From assembly GCA_027491235.1 (NCBI GenBank), contig JAIXWO010000010.1:248001-312000 (forward strand): a stretch of DNA of 64,000 nt, in the 5' to 3' direction. The stretch's first letter is position 1; every line of letters begins with the position of its first letter. The translations under genes were made by a program, and so were the position numbers. Source of the stretch: Sphingomonadales bacterium (GTDB taxonomy: Bacteria; Pseudomonadota; Alphaproteobacteria; Sphingomonadales; Sphingomonadaceae). The notes beneath the pieces were generated by a model. The model was given only the letters and a program-made list of their open reading frames with translations. It was not told where the DNA came from and did no database searches. This document shows, one piece after another, positions 44,332 through 52,961 of this stretch.

Positions 44332-45786
44332 TCATTTCTTCTTCAACAAATTCTCGAAACCCGGCGGCAAATTGGGCATTCCGCCCCCTGCCGAACCCGC
44401 GCCCGGCATCCCCGGCAAACCGCCGCCGCCGAGCAATCCGCCCAAGCCGCCGCCGCCCTTACCGAACAGCGCGCCGAGGCCTTTGATGCCGCCCATCTTG
44501 CGGATCTTCTTCATCGCCGTGGACATTTCCTGATGCATTTTCAGAAGCTTGTTCACTTCCTGCACCGTGGTGCCCGACCCGTTGGCGATGCGGATCTTGC
44601 GCTTGGCCTGCAGCAGCTCCGGCTTGGTGCGTTCCTTTTTCGTCATCGACGAAATGATCGCATCCATCCGGACAAGGATGCGATCATCCATGCCCGATGC
44701 CGCGCCTTGCAGCTTCTTCATGCCCGGAAGCATGCCCGCCAGCGCGCCAAGCCCGCCCATGCGCTGCATCTGCTGCAACTGGGCGCGCAGATCGTTCATG
44801 TCGAACTGGCCCTTGGCCATCTTCGCGGCGAGCGCTTCGGCTTCGTCCTGCTGGATGGTTTCGGCGGCACGCTCAACAAGGCTGACAACGTCGCCCATGC
44901 CGAGGATGCGTCCGGCAACGCGGCCGGGGTGGAAGACGTCCAGCCCATCCAGCTTTTCGCCGGTGCCGACAAACTTAATCGGCTTGCCCGTCACAGCGCG
45001 CATGGAGAGCGCGGCGCCCCCGCGTGCATCGCCGTCCATACGGGTCAGGATGACGCCCGTCAGCGGCACCTGTTCCGAGAAGTTCTTCGCAACGTTGACC
45101 GCGTCCTGCCCGGTCAGGCTGTCGACGACGAGCAGAGTTTCCGCCGGGGTCGCCACATCGGCGACGGCCTTCATTTCGGCCATCAACTGGGCGTCGACAT
45201 GGAGTCGGCCGGCAGTATCAAGGATGAGGACGTCGAAGCCCTGAAGCTTTGCCGCCTGCATGGCGCGCTTGGCGATATCAACCGGCTGCTGGCCCGCCAC
45301 GATGGGCAAGGTCGAAACGCCGGTCTGTTCGCCCAGAATGGCGAGCTGTTCCTGCGCTGCTGGACGGTTGACGTCGAGCGACGCCATCAGGACCTTCTTG
45401 CGGTCCTTTTCCGTCAGGCGCTTGGCGATCTTTGCGGTCGTTGTTGTTTTACCGGAGCCTTGCAGACCCACCATCATGATGATGGCAGGCGGCGTCACGG
45501 CCAGTTCAAGATCACTCGCTTCGCTGCCGAGCATGTCCACGAGCGCGTCATTGACGATTTTGACGACCTGCTGACCCGGCGTGATCGATTTCAGGACCGA
45601 CTGGCCGACAGCCTGTTCGGTCACCTTGTCAATGAAGGTCCGAACAACCGGCAAAGCAACGTCTGCCTCAAGCAGCGCGACGCGCACTTCGCGCATCGCC
45701 TCACGCACATCCGCTTCGTTGAGCGCACCACGGCCACGCAGCCGGTCAAAGACACCGCCAAGCCTTTCGCTCAAACTTTCGAACAT
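44332..45786 (-). CDS. ffh: Signal recognition particle GTPase Ffh
   Basis: A 484-residue SRP protein: N domain, G domain (GLQGSGKTTTTAKIAKRL, DTAGRLHVDAQ, TRMDGDARGG) and Met-rich M domain that binds 4.5S RNA and signal peptides (MQRMGGLGALAGMLPGM). The tail is Gly/Pro/Met-rich (LGGLLGGGGLPGMPG). It targets nascent membrane proteins with FtsY, encoded at 49.8 kb. It heads the ffh-rpsP-rimM operon. Confidence 0.97.
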   Translation of the reverse strand: MFESLSERLGGVFDRLRGRGALNEADVREAMREVRVALLEADVALPVVRTFIDKVTEQAVGQSVLKSITPGQQVVKIVNDALVDMLGSEASDLELAVTPPAIIMMVGLQGSGKTTTTAKIAKRLTEKDRKKVLMASLDVNRPAAQEQLAILGEQTGVSTLPIVAGQQPVDIAKRAMQAAKLQGFDVLILDTAGRLHVDAQLMAEMKAVADVATPAETLLVVDSLTGQDAVNVAKNFSEQVPLTGVILTRMDGDARGGAALSMRAVTGKPIKFVGTGEKLDGLDVFHPGRVAGRILGMGDVVSLVERAAETIQQDEAEALAAKMAKGQFDMNDLRAQLQQMQRMGGLGALAGMLPGMKKLQGAASGMDDRILVRMDAIISSMTKKERTKPELLQAKRKIRIANGSGTTVQEVNKLLKMHQEMSTAMKKIRKMGGIKGLGALFGKGGGGLGGLLGGGGLPGMPGAGSAGGGMPNLPPGFENLLKKK

Positions 45787-46011
45787 GCGTTCGTTCCTTC
45801 AAAATGCCCAAACAGAACACGCCGGCGGACGAAAACTCGTCGGCCAGCGTACGCCCTTGGGCGGCCAATTTCTTGCTTTTCAGATTGGAAAGCAGGCGGG
45901 CCTCTAACCGATTCCCCCGCGCCCGTCAATGCAACTGGCCGGTTGGCCGCCCGCGAACCCTAGGTCCAAAGCCGACTTAACACGATCTTCACGCTTTGTC
46001 CGCATACCCAG

Positions 46012-47712
46012 ATGCTGAAGCGGCATGTGCAAGGGGGCATAAGCTCGGTGTCTGAAGTCATTCAAAGAGAAAAGTCCGCGTCCAATTCGATCGCGCAGGC
46101 CGCAGGCCGCGATATCGTAATGGGTGGAATCATGGTGGCGGCCATCGTCCTGTTTGCAGGAACCGGGTCAAGCGCCATGATCAGCGCGGTGCAGAGGCTG
46201 CTTGGCCATCATGGCCAGACAGACAATGTGCTCGTCGTCGCCCTTTTGCTCAACATTGCGCTGATCCTGTTTGGCTGGCGCCGCTATATTGACCTCCAAA
46301 AGCAAGTCGAAGAGCGCACCGCTGCCGAAGAGCGGGCTCAGGTCCTTGCCATGCGCGACCCCCTCACCGGCTTTCACAACCGCCGTTCCCTGGCGGAACA
46401 AGGCTCCGAAATGCTGGCGCGGGCCGGCAAGCGCGGCAAGCAGCTTGCCATGCTGATGCTGGATCTTGACCACTTCAAAAACGTCAACGACATTCACGGC
46501 CACGCGGTGGGTGACGGTCTGCTGCGCGCAGTTGCCGCCGAAATCACCAAGCTGATGCCCCCCAATGCGCTTGCCGCAAGGCTGGGCGGCGATGAATTTG
46601 CCGTTGCCTTCGTATTCGACGTCGCCAACCCGGAAGTTGTGGACCGCATTGCCGAAGCCATGGTGTCGCGCCTTGGCCAGCCGCTCAGCGCCGATGGCAC
46701 TTTCATCCACACCAGCATCTCGCTCGGCCTCGCCCATTCGGCGCCGGATTGCGATACGGTCGATTCGCTCATGCGTCGCGCCGACATCGCCATGTATGCC
46801 GCCAAGCATCAGGGCCGGAACCGCTTTTCCTGGTTCGACGCGTCGATGGAGCGCGAGCTGCAGGCGCGTACCGAGTTGGAAGTCTCCATGCGCCGCGCCA
46901 TCCCGGCGGGCGAGTTTGAACCCTATTTTGAACAGCAGATCGACCTGACGACGGGCCGCCTGCAGGGCTTTGAGGTTCTCGCGCGCTGGAACCACCCGAC
47001 GATGGGCATCATCGCGCCTGACCGGTTCATTCCGATTGCCGAGGAAACCGGCATGATCGCCGACCTCTCCTTCTCCGTCATCCGCAAGGCGCTGACGGAG
47101 GCGCGGGACTGGGATCCATCGCTCATCATTTCGGTGAATATCTCACCGACTCAGCTGCGCGACCCCTGGCTTGCCCAGAAGATCGTGAAGCTGCTTGTGG
47201 AAACGAGCTTTCCGGCCAACCGCCTGGAAATCGAAATCACAGAAACGTCGCTGTTCGACAATCTGTCGCTGGCGCAGTCAATCGTCGGCAGCCTTAAGAA
47301 TCAGGGCATCAAAATTGCCCTTGATGATTTCGGAACCGGTTACAGCTCGCTCGCCCACCTTCGCGCCCTGCCATTTGATCGCATTAAGATCGATAAGAGC
47401 TTCGTGACCTCGCTTATCGAGAACCCGGAAAGCGCGGCCATCGTGAACGCGATTGCGCGTCTGGGCGATAACCTGTCCATGCCCGTCACGGCGGAAGGCA
47501 TTGAAGTTGGCGAAATCGAAGAACGCCTGCGTCAGCTGGGCGTCCATAAGGGTCAGGGCTGGCTCTATGGTCGGCCGCTGCCAATCACCGCGGTCCTTGA
47601 ACTGCTCGCGGAACGCAACCTGCTTCCGGCGGCACGCCAGAGCACTGTAACCCCTCAGCCCGCCGAAGGGCTTCTCCCCGATTTCGATGAGGAAGTCCGC
47701 CGCCTCGCCTGA
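46012..47712 (+). CDS. Membrane GGDEF-EAL protein (c-di-GMP turnover)
   Basis: A 566-residue protein. Two N-terminal helices (IVMGGIMVAAIVLFAGTG and DNVLVVALLLNIALILFGW) lead to a GGDEF domain with intact RLGGDEFAVAF, then an EAL domain with EVLAR, ISVNISPTQLR, EIEITETS, DDFGTGYSSLAHL and KIDKSFV, so both catalytic sites look complete. The inhibitory RxxD site before GGDEF is absent (PPNALAARLGGDEF). It could act as cyclase, phosphodiesterase or both. It diverges from ffh across a 225-bp gap in which nothing else is recognised. Confidence 0.92.
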   Translation: MLKRHVQGGISSVSEVIQREKSASNSIAQAAGRDIVMGGIMVAAIVLFAGTGSSAMISAVQRLLGHHGQTDNVLVVALLLNIALILFGWRRYIDLQKQVEERTAAEERAQVLAMRDPLTGFHNRRSLAEQGSEMLARAGKRGKQLAMLMLDLDHFKNVNDIHGHAVGDGLLRAVAAEITKLMPPNALAARLGGDEFAVAFVFDVANPEVVDRIAEAMVSRLGQPLSADGTFIHTSISLGLAHSAPDCDTVDSLMRRADIAMYAAKHQGRNRFSWFDASMERELQARTELEVSMRRAIPAGEFEPYFEQQIDLTTGRLQGFEVLARWNHPTMGIIAPDRFIPIAEETGMIADLSFSVIRKALTEARDWDPSLIISVNISPTQLRDPWLAQKIVKLLVETSFPANRLEIEITETSLFDNLSLAQSIVGSLKNQGIKIALDDFGTGYSSLAHLRALPFDRIKIDKSFVTSLIENPESAAIVNAIARLGDNLSMPVTAEGIEVGEIEERLRQLGVHKGQGWLYGRPLPITAVLELLAERNLLPAARQSTVTPQPAEGLLPDFDEEVRRLA

Positions 47713-47767
47713 GGTTGCTGCCTGACACTGTTGGACTCATCGCTCGTGCGGGCTTAAAGGGCCGCGC

Positions 47768-48574
47768 ATGGGCGACCGCTTTTACAAGATGCACGGATTG
47801 GGCAACGACTTCGTCGTGATCGACGCGCGTGAAAACGCCGTCGCGATGAGCGAAGCGCGCGCACGCGCCATTGCGGACCGACGCACTGGCATCGGCTGTG
47901 ACCAGCTCATTCTGCTTGGCCCCTCTGACAGCGCAGACGCGCGGATGCGGATTTTCAATCACGACGGCAGCGAAGTGGGCGCCTGCGGCAATGCGTTTCG
48001 CGCGGTCGCACTCCTCCTCGGCGGCAAGACGACTCTGGAGACGCTGGGCGGCACCATTGCGCTGGAAGCGCAGGGCGATTCAGCGCGCGTCGACTTAGAA
48101 GAGCCGCGTTTTGACTGGGACATCATCCCGCTCGCTTACGCCATGGACACACGCGACATGCCGGTCAGCTGGGAAGAGCTTGAGCATCCGGCTGCCGTCA
48201 ATGTCGGCAATCCGCATGTCATCTTTTTCGTGCCCGATTGCGATGCCGTGGATCTCGCCCGGCTCGGCCCCGTCATCGAAACCGATCCGATTTTCCCTGA
48301 ACGCATCAACGTCAATGTCGCGAGCCTTGCCGGCAAGGATCATTTGAAGCTGCGCGTCTGGGAACGCGGCGCAGGCCTGACGCTGGCCTGCGGGACCGGC
48401 GCCTGCGCGACAGCGGTGGCCGCCATCCGTGCGGGTCTTGTGGCCTCTCCCGTCAAGGTGTCGCTGCCCGGTGGCGACCTGACCATCGCATGGGCACCGG
48501 GGGAACGCATCTGCATGACGGGACCCGCCACCCTCGTCTACACCGGCGAGACGGACTGGAGCCGCTTCGGATGA
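47768..48574 (+). CDS. dapF: Diaminopimelate epimerase
   Basis: A 268-residue cofactor-independent racemase converting LL- to meso-diaminopimelate for lysine and peptidoglycan. FYKMHGLGNDFVVID starts it; the two catalytic Cys are in VGACGNAFRAV and LACGTGACATA. The stop overlaps mtaB by 4 nt; dapF-mtaB-ftsY is a common alphaproteobacterial order. Confidence 0.97.
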   Translation: MGDRFYKMHGLGNDFVVIDARENAVAMSEARARAIADRRTGIGCDQLILLGPSDSADARMRIFNHDGSEVGACGNAFRAVALLLGGKTTLETLGGTIALEAQGDSARVDLEEPRFDWDIIPLAYAMDTRDMPVSWEELEHPAAVNVGNPHVIFFVPDCDAVDLARLGPVIETDPIFPERINVNVASLAGKDHLKLRVWERGAGLTLACGTGACATAVAAIRAGLVASPVKVSLPGGDLTIAWAPGERICMTGPATLVYTGETDWSRFG

Positions 48575-49839
48575 GTGGCGCGGAGGTGGTCAATTTCGGC
48601 TGCCGCCTCAACATTGCCGAAGGCGAAGCGATCCGGGCGGCCGCGGCCGATCAGGACAATCTCGTCATCTTCAACAGCTGTGCTGTGACGGCAGAGGCGG
48701 AGCGACAGGTGCGTCAGGCCATCCGCCGCACAAAGCGCGAGCGCCCCGAGGCGCGGATTGTTGTCACCGGTTGTGCGGCGGAAACCATCGGAGCGGAACT
48801 TGCCGCTATGGCCGAGGTGGATGCCGTGGTTGGGAATGCGGCCAAGCGCGAGTTGCGATCCTATTATCCGTTCGTCCCGAGCGCAGTCGAGGGACGTGTC
48901 TCGACTTCGCTCGATACGAACGGACTTGAGGCCCCCGCCATCTCCGGCGCCGACCATGCCCGCGCCTTTGTTGAGGTGCAGAATGGGTGTGACCATGATT
49001 GCACTTTCTGCGTCACAACTCTGGCGCGCGGGCCAAGCCGCTCCATCCCCGCAGGCGCCATCATCGATGCGATCAAAGCGCGCGTTGAGGCCGGGCAGAA
49101 AGAAGTCATCCTGACGGGCGTTGACCTCACCAGCTATGGGCCAGACCTCCCGGGCAGCCCCACGCTCGGCCTGCTGGTGGAACGCATCCTGACGCACGTG
49201 CCCGCGCTGGAACGGCTGCGGCTCTCCTCGCTCGATTCCATCGAGATTGACGACCGGTTGTTTGACCTCATCACAGGGGAGGACCGGATCATGCCGCACG
49301 TCCACCTCTCGCTCCAATCCGGCGATGACATGATCTTGAAGCGCATGAAGCGCCGGCATTTGCGCGCTGATGCCGTCCGGCTGGTCGAGCGGTTGAAGGC
49401 CAAGCGCCCCGACATCGCCATCGGGGCCGACATCATCGCAGGCTTCCCGACAGAAGAGGAGGACATGTTCGCCAATAGTCTCGCGCTGCTGGAGGATTGC
49501 GACATCGTGTTCGGCCACATCTTCCCCTACAGCCCGCGCCCCGGCACCGCGGCGGCGCGGATGCCGCAGTTGGACAGGGCGACGATCAAAGCCCGCGCGG
49601 ATCGCCTGCGCACCGCAGCACAGGGCCGCAAAGCGCACTGGCTGGAGAGCATGATTGGCACAGAAAGACGCGTCCTCATCGAACGCGACGGGCGCACCGG
49701 CCATGCCGAAAATCATGCGTCTGTTGAAATTCCCGCAACAGAGGATTTCCGCTTTGCGCCCGATGCCTTAAAGGGCCGCATCATGACCCTGACCATCACC
49801 GCGAGCGACGGCGCCAAGCTGACCGGCATTCCTGCATGA
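48571..49839 (+). CDS. mtaB: tRNA-t6A37 methylthiotransferase MtaB with a repeat-encoded insertion
   Basis: A 422-residue radical-SAM enzyme converting t6A37 to ms2t6A. Auxiliary-cluster Cys are in NFGCRLN, FNSCAVTAE and TGCAAET; the radical-SAM motif is CDHDCTFC; a C-terminal TRAM-like segment follows. Residues about 100-118 (PFVPSAVEGRVSTSLDTNG) are encoded by a 56-bp palindrome between the methylthiotransferase domain and the radical-SAM barrel. Overlaps of 4 nt join it to dapF and ftsY. Confidence 0.95.
   Translation: MSGAEVVNFGCRLNIAEGEAIRAAAADQDNLVIFNSCAVTAEAERQVRQAIRRTKRERPEARIVVTGCAAETIGAELAAMAEVDAVVGNAAKRELRSYYPFVPSAVEGRVSTSLDTNGLEAPAISGADHARAFVEVQNGCDHDCTFCVTTLARGPSRSIPAGAIIDAIKARVEAGQKEVILTGVDLTSYGPDLPGSPTLGLLVERILTHVPALERLRLSSLDSIEIDDRLFDLITGEDRIMPHVHLSLQSGDDMILKRMKRRHLRADAVRLVERLKAKRPDIAIGADIIAGFPTEEEDMFANSLALLEDCDIVFGHIFPYSPRPGTAAARMPQLDRATIKARADRLRTAAQGRKAHWLESMIGTERRVLIERDGRTGHAENHASVEIPATEDFRFAPDALKGRIMTLTITASDGAKLTGIPA
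48868..48923. repeat. In-frame palindromic repeat inside mtaB
   Basis: CCGTTCGT (48868-48875) pairs with ACGAACGG (48916-48923), and CGAGCG-AGTCGAG pairs with CTCGACT-CGCTCG inside, making a nearly complete hairpin of 56 bp. The reading frame passes through it without a stop. Confidence 0.88.
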
Positions 49840-50774
49840 GCGACGAGGAAAACACGCCCTGGCATAAGAAGCTGCTCGGCGGCTTCAAGCGCACGTCGGA
49901 ACGGCTGACCGAGAATCTGACCGGCCTTGTCACCAAGTCCAAGCTGGACGCGGAAACGCTCGACGAGATTGAAGAGGCGTTGATCGTCTCTGATCTTGGC
50001 CCCGCCACCGCGCACCGCATCCGCAACCGGCTGGCCGACAGCCGCTATGAGCGTGGCATCGACGAAGCGGGTGTCCGCGAAGTGCTGGCGAGTGAGATCC
50101 GCGATGTGTTGGCACCTGTGGCCAAGCCGCTCGACATCATCGCCTTCCCGCGCCCGCAGGTCATCCTCGTCATCGGCGTGAACGGCTCCGGCAAAACAAC
50201 GACCATCGCCAAGCTGGCCCATTTGTTCCTCGAGCAGGATTACGGCGTCATGCTGGCGGCAGGCGACACCTTCCGCGCGGCTGCCATCGGCCAGTTGAAA
50301 GTCTGGGCCGAGCGCTTGGGCGTGCCCATCGTGTCGGGCGCCGAAGGAGGCGATGCGGCAGGGATTGTGTTCGACGCGGTCAAGCAAGCGACGGAGACAG
50401 GCATCGACGTGCTCATCGTCGACACCGCCGGCCGCCTCCAGAACAAGCGTGAGCTGATGGACGAACTGGCGAAGATCCGCCGTGTGCTTGGGCGGATCAA
50501 TCCGGCGTCGCCGCATGACGTTGTCCTCGTCCTTGATGCGACAACGGGGCAGAATGCGCTGTCGCAGATCGAAATCTTTAAAGAAGTCGCGGGCGTCACC
50601 GGCCTCGTCATGACCAAGCTGGACGGCACCGCGCGCGGCGGCGTTCTGGTCGCGGCAGCCGAAAAATTCGGCCTGCCCATCCACGCCATCGGCGTTGGGG
50701 AGACGATCGGTGATCTTCGCCCGTTTGACGCAGACGAAGTCGCCAACATCATCGCCGGAGCAGACAAGGCATGA
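49836..50774 (+). CDS. ftsY: Signal recognition particle receptor FtsY
   Basis: A 312-residue SRP GTPase with N and G domains (GVNGSGKTTTIAKLAHLF, VDTAGRLQNKRELMD, TKLDGTARGGVL). It lacks the long acidic N-terminal domain of the E. coli protein and begins almost at the amphipathic helix (FKRTSERLTENLTGL), a common short form. It docks SRP-ribosomes at the membrane. It overlaps mtaB and yciB by 4 nt each. Confidence 0.96.
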   Translation: MSDEENTPWHKKLLGGFKRTSERLTENLTGLVTKSKLDAETLDEIEEALIVSDLGPATAHRIRNRLADSRYERGIDEAGVREVLASEIRDVLAPVAKPLDIIAFPRPQVILVIGVNGSGKTTTIAKLAHLFLEQDYGVMLAAGDTFRAAAIGQLKVWAERLGVPIVSGAEGGDAAGIVFDAVKQATETGIDVLIVDTAGRLQNKRELMDELAKIRRVLGRINPASPHDVVLVLDATTGQNALSQIEIFKEVAGVTGLVMTKLDGTARGGVLVAAAEKFGLPIHAIGVGETIGDLRPFDADEVANIIAGADKA

Positions 50775-51370
50775 CGCAAGAGCCGCAGACCACCAAGGCA
50801 CCCGCACAGCCCGCGCCCAATCTGCTCGTTGATCTGGGGCCGCTCGGCGTGTTCCTGCTCACCTATTGGGCAGCAGGCGTTTGGGTGGCCACAGGCGCCT
50901 TCATGGCCGCGACGCTTGCTGCCATTATCTGGTCCAAGCTGAAGCATGGCAAAGTCTCGGTACTGCTGATGTTCTCAGGCGTCATGGTGCTGTTCTTCGG
51001 CGGCCTCACCATCTGGCTGCACGATGAAACCTTCATCAAGATGAAGCCGACGCTCTATTATGTCATGGTCGCGGGCATCCTGTTCTTCGGCACGCTGACC
51101 AAGAAACCGACGCTCGAACTGGTGATGGCGCATGCCTATCCTGAACTCAGCCAGCGCGGCTGGCATTTGCTGACGCGCAACTTTGCCTGGTTCTTCATCG
51201 GCATGGCGATCCTCAATGAAATCGTCTGGCGCAACAGCTCAACGGGCTTCTGGCTCGGCTATAAGCTGTGGGGTGCCTTGCCGCTTACCCTGCTGTTCGG
51301 CGGGCTCAATGTGCCGATGATCCTGCGGCACAGTGCGACGGTGGAAGAAAGCTCCAAACCGTCATCCTGA
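50771..51370 (+). CDS. yciB: Inner membrane protein YciB (intracellular septation protein A)
   Basis: A 199-residue polytopic protein with about five helices, including LLVDLGPLGVFLLTYWAAGVW-type start, IWSKLKHGKVSVLLMFSGV and NFAWFFIGMAILNEIVWRN, which are typical of YciB/IspZ. The family affects envelope synthesis and division. It is the last gene of dapF-mtaB-ftsY-yciB. Its stop codon TGA (51368-51370) lies within a REP element starting at 51360, so the final residues (KPSS) are partly repeat-encoded. Confidence 0.92.
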   Translation: MTQEPQTTKAPAQPAPNLLVDLGPLGVFLLTYWAAGVWVATGAFMAATLAAIIWSKLKHGKVSVLLMFSGVMVLFFGGLTIWLHDETFIKMKPTLYYVMVAGILFFGTLTKKPTLELVMAHAYPELSQRGWHLLTRNFAWFFIGMAILNEIVWRNSSTGFWLGYKLWGALPLTLLFGGLNVPMILRHSATVEESSKPSS

Positions 51371-51467
51371 ACTTGTTTCAGGATCCATTGGCATCGCAGT
51401 TCCTGGATATGGATGCGCGTCCGTCATCGCCTGTGTTCATGGATGCTGAAACAAGTTCAGCATGACG
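51360..51467. repeat. REP-like inverted pair after yciB
   Basis: Arms at about 51360-51388 and 51438-51467 repeat the pair at 8449-8560 (core GAACTTGTTTCAGGATCCAT, inverse TGCTGAAACAAGTTCAGCAT). The left arm contains the yciB stop, and the right arm ends 7 bp before the pspF stop on the other strand. It may act as a convergent terminator. Confidence 0.85.
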
Positions 51468-51474
51468 GCTGGGG

Positions 51475-52503
51475 TTACGCAGCCGCCTCCAGCAACCCGT
51501 GTTTTTTCAGGCAATGCCTTAGCTGATCATAGGTCAGCCCAAGCGCCTTGGCCGTTGCGCGCTGGTTGTGCCGGTGCCGACGCAGGGCCTCTTCCAGCAA
51601 AGACCGTTCATAAGCCTGGACCGCGGCGCGAAAATCTTCGGGCTTGCTGTGCGGCACCACGGGGGCGGGATCTTTCGCGGTCAGGTCTGCAGGCGCTGAC
51701 GCTGCCAGCCCCTGCCCCGTCACCGGCTGCCAGGGCGATACGAACGGATCGAAGACGATGTTGCCGACCGGCAGGCTGGTGTCGTCCCAGCGATAGACCG
51801 CGCGTTCGGATACATTGCGCAGTTCACGGATGTTGCCCGGCCAGGGATAAGCTTCCATCTCCGCCATCGCCTCGGTATCAAAGCCCGGCCAGCGTGGCCA
51901 ATCCAGTTCCGCCGCCATGCGCCGCCCGAAAAAGTCGGCCAATTGGGCGATGTCCCCGTCCCGCGCGCGGAGCGGCGGCAAGGTAATCACATCAAACGAC
52001 AGCCGGTCGAGAAGGTCGGCGCGGAACCGGCCCTTATCGACCATGGCGGGCAGATGTTCATTGGTGGCCGCGACAATGCGCACATCAACGCGCACCGGCT
52101 TGTTCGCGCCGATGCGGGTAATCTCGCCATATTCAACCGCGCGCAGCAGCCGTTCCTGCGCGCCCGCCGACAGCGTTCCGAGCTCATCGAGAAACAACGT
52201 GCCGCCATCCGCCTCTTCAAAGCGCCCCGTCCGCGCGCGGGTGGCGCCGGTGAAGGCGCCCGCTTCATGGCCGAACAGTTCCGCCTCAATGAGGGTTTCG
52301 GTGAGCGCCGCGCAGTTCATGGCGACGAACGGCCCGTCCCAGCGCGTGCTGAGGCGGTGGAGACGTTCGGCCACCAGTTCCTTGCCCGTCCCGCGTTCAC
52401 CAATGACGAGCACCGGTCGGTTGAGATGGGCCGCGCGGCTGACGCGTTCGACGCTATCGAGAAAGGCGAGCGATTGCCCGATGAATTGATTGTCGCGCTC
52501 CAT
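51475..52503 (-). CDS. pspF: PspF, sigma-54 activator of the psp operon
   Basis: A 342-residue enhancer-binding protein with no N-terminal receiver, as in PspF. The AAA+ domain shows Walker [16 protein letters not shown], the sigma-54 contact loop [15 protein letters not shown] and Walker [13 protein letters not shown]; the C-terminal Fis-type helix-turn-helix is [21 protein letters not shown]. In E. coli PspA inhibits PspF until the membrane is damaged. It is divergent from the psp operon. ATG 52503 is preferred over a TTG at 52509. Confidence 0.96.
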   Translation of the reverse strand: MERDNQFIGQSLAFLDSVERVSRAAHLNRPVLVIGERGTGKELVAERLHRLSTRWDGPFVAMNCAALTETLIEAELFGHEAGAFTGATRARTGRFEEADGGTLFLDELGTLSAGAQERLLRAVEYGEITRIGANKPVRVDVRIVAATNEHLPAMVDKGRFRADLLDRLSFDVITLPPLRARDGDIAQLADFFGRRMAAELDWPRWPGFDTEAMAEMEAYPWPGNIRELRNVSERAVYRWDDTSLPVGNIVFDPFVSPWQPVTGQGLAASAPADLTAKDPAPVVPHSKPEDFRAAVQAYERSLLEEALRRHRHNQRATAKALGLTYDQLRHCLKKHGLLEAAA

Positions 52504-52604
52504 TGCCAAACCTTAGCATTTTTTCCTAACATTCAGCAATAGTTCATGCGAAAAATCATGCCACTTTGGTTTCAAAATGGCGGAAATGCGCCGTCTTCGC
52601 AAAC

Positions 52605-52619
52605 TGGCACGGTCCATGC
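52605..52619 (+). promoter_or_regulatory. Sigma-54 promoter of the psp operon
   Basis: TGGCACGGTCCATGC matches the -24/-12 consensus TGGCAC-N5-TTGC with a single mismatch and exact spacing. It lies 66 bp upstream of the first small ORF and points toward pspA. PspF sites would be expected in 52504-52600; I do not identify them. Confidence 0.9.
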
Positions 52620-52684
52620 TGTTCTCTAGGCATACCGCAAACATGCGGCCCAACATTCAACGCCAAAGTTCAGGGAGACCTAAC

Positions 52685-52840
52685 ATGACACGCTACACTT
52701 CTTTCGATTTCCGCAACTCGGTTCTCGCCATCGTCGCAACGATCCTCGTGAGCACCAGCAGCCTCTTCTTCGCCGCAGGTCCCATCGGCCAGGCGAATGC
52801 GGCGACGGTCCAGACCCAGTCGGCCTATCCGCTCGCATAA
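52685..52840 (+). CDS. 51-residue secreted or anchored peptide, first gene of the psp operon
   Basis: The ATG has AGGGAG upstream. The product has a polar start (MTRYTSFDFRNS), one hydrophobic helix (VLAIVATILVSTSSLFFAAG), a likely signal-peptidase site after QANA and a short tail ATVQTQSAYPLA. I do not recognise it as a characterised psp component. Its location directly after the sigma-54 promoter means it would be induced with pspA. The frame is open further upstream but that part includes the promoter. Confidence 0.72.
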   Translation: MTRYTSFDFRNSVLAIVATILVSTSSLFFAAGPIGQANAATVQTQSAYPLA

Positions 52841-52847
52841 CCCCCCT

Positions 52848-52913
52848 ACCGGCCGCTCCCCCCGGCCGGAGACCCCGCCGGGGAAGGTGACCATCCCCCA
52901 AACCTTCCCCGGC
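52848..52913 (+). promoter_or_regulatory. Two hairpins between the small peptide gene and pspA
   Basis: Hairpin A: CCGGCCG (52848-52854) with CGGCCGG (52863-52869). Hairpin B: GCCGGGGAAGG (52877-52887) with CCTTCCCCGGC (52903-52913), perfect 11 bp, 15-nt loop, followed by CCCCTTT. The T-run is weak, so partial termination or mRNA processing that sets the peptide:pspA ratio is plausible. Confidence 0.7.
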
Positions 52914-52961
52914 CCCCTTTCACCAGTAACCACCGCGTCACACATTCAGGAGTTTCAACAG

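Noticed and set aside
44317-45963. A 548-codon plus-strand frame over ffh, and similar long frames over imuB/dnaE2 (2325-3854)
   Set aside because: They overlap fully conserved genes on the opposite strand and have no family features of their own.
45787-46011. A small RNA or tRNA in the ffh/GGDEF gap
   Set aside because: No cloverleaf, no strong hairpin with T-run and no conserved element recognised.
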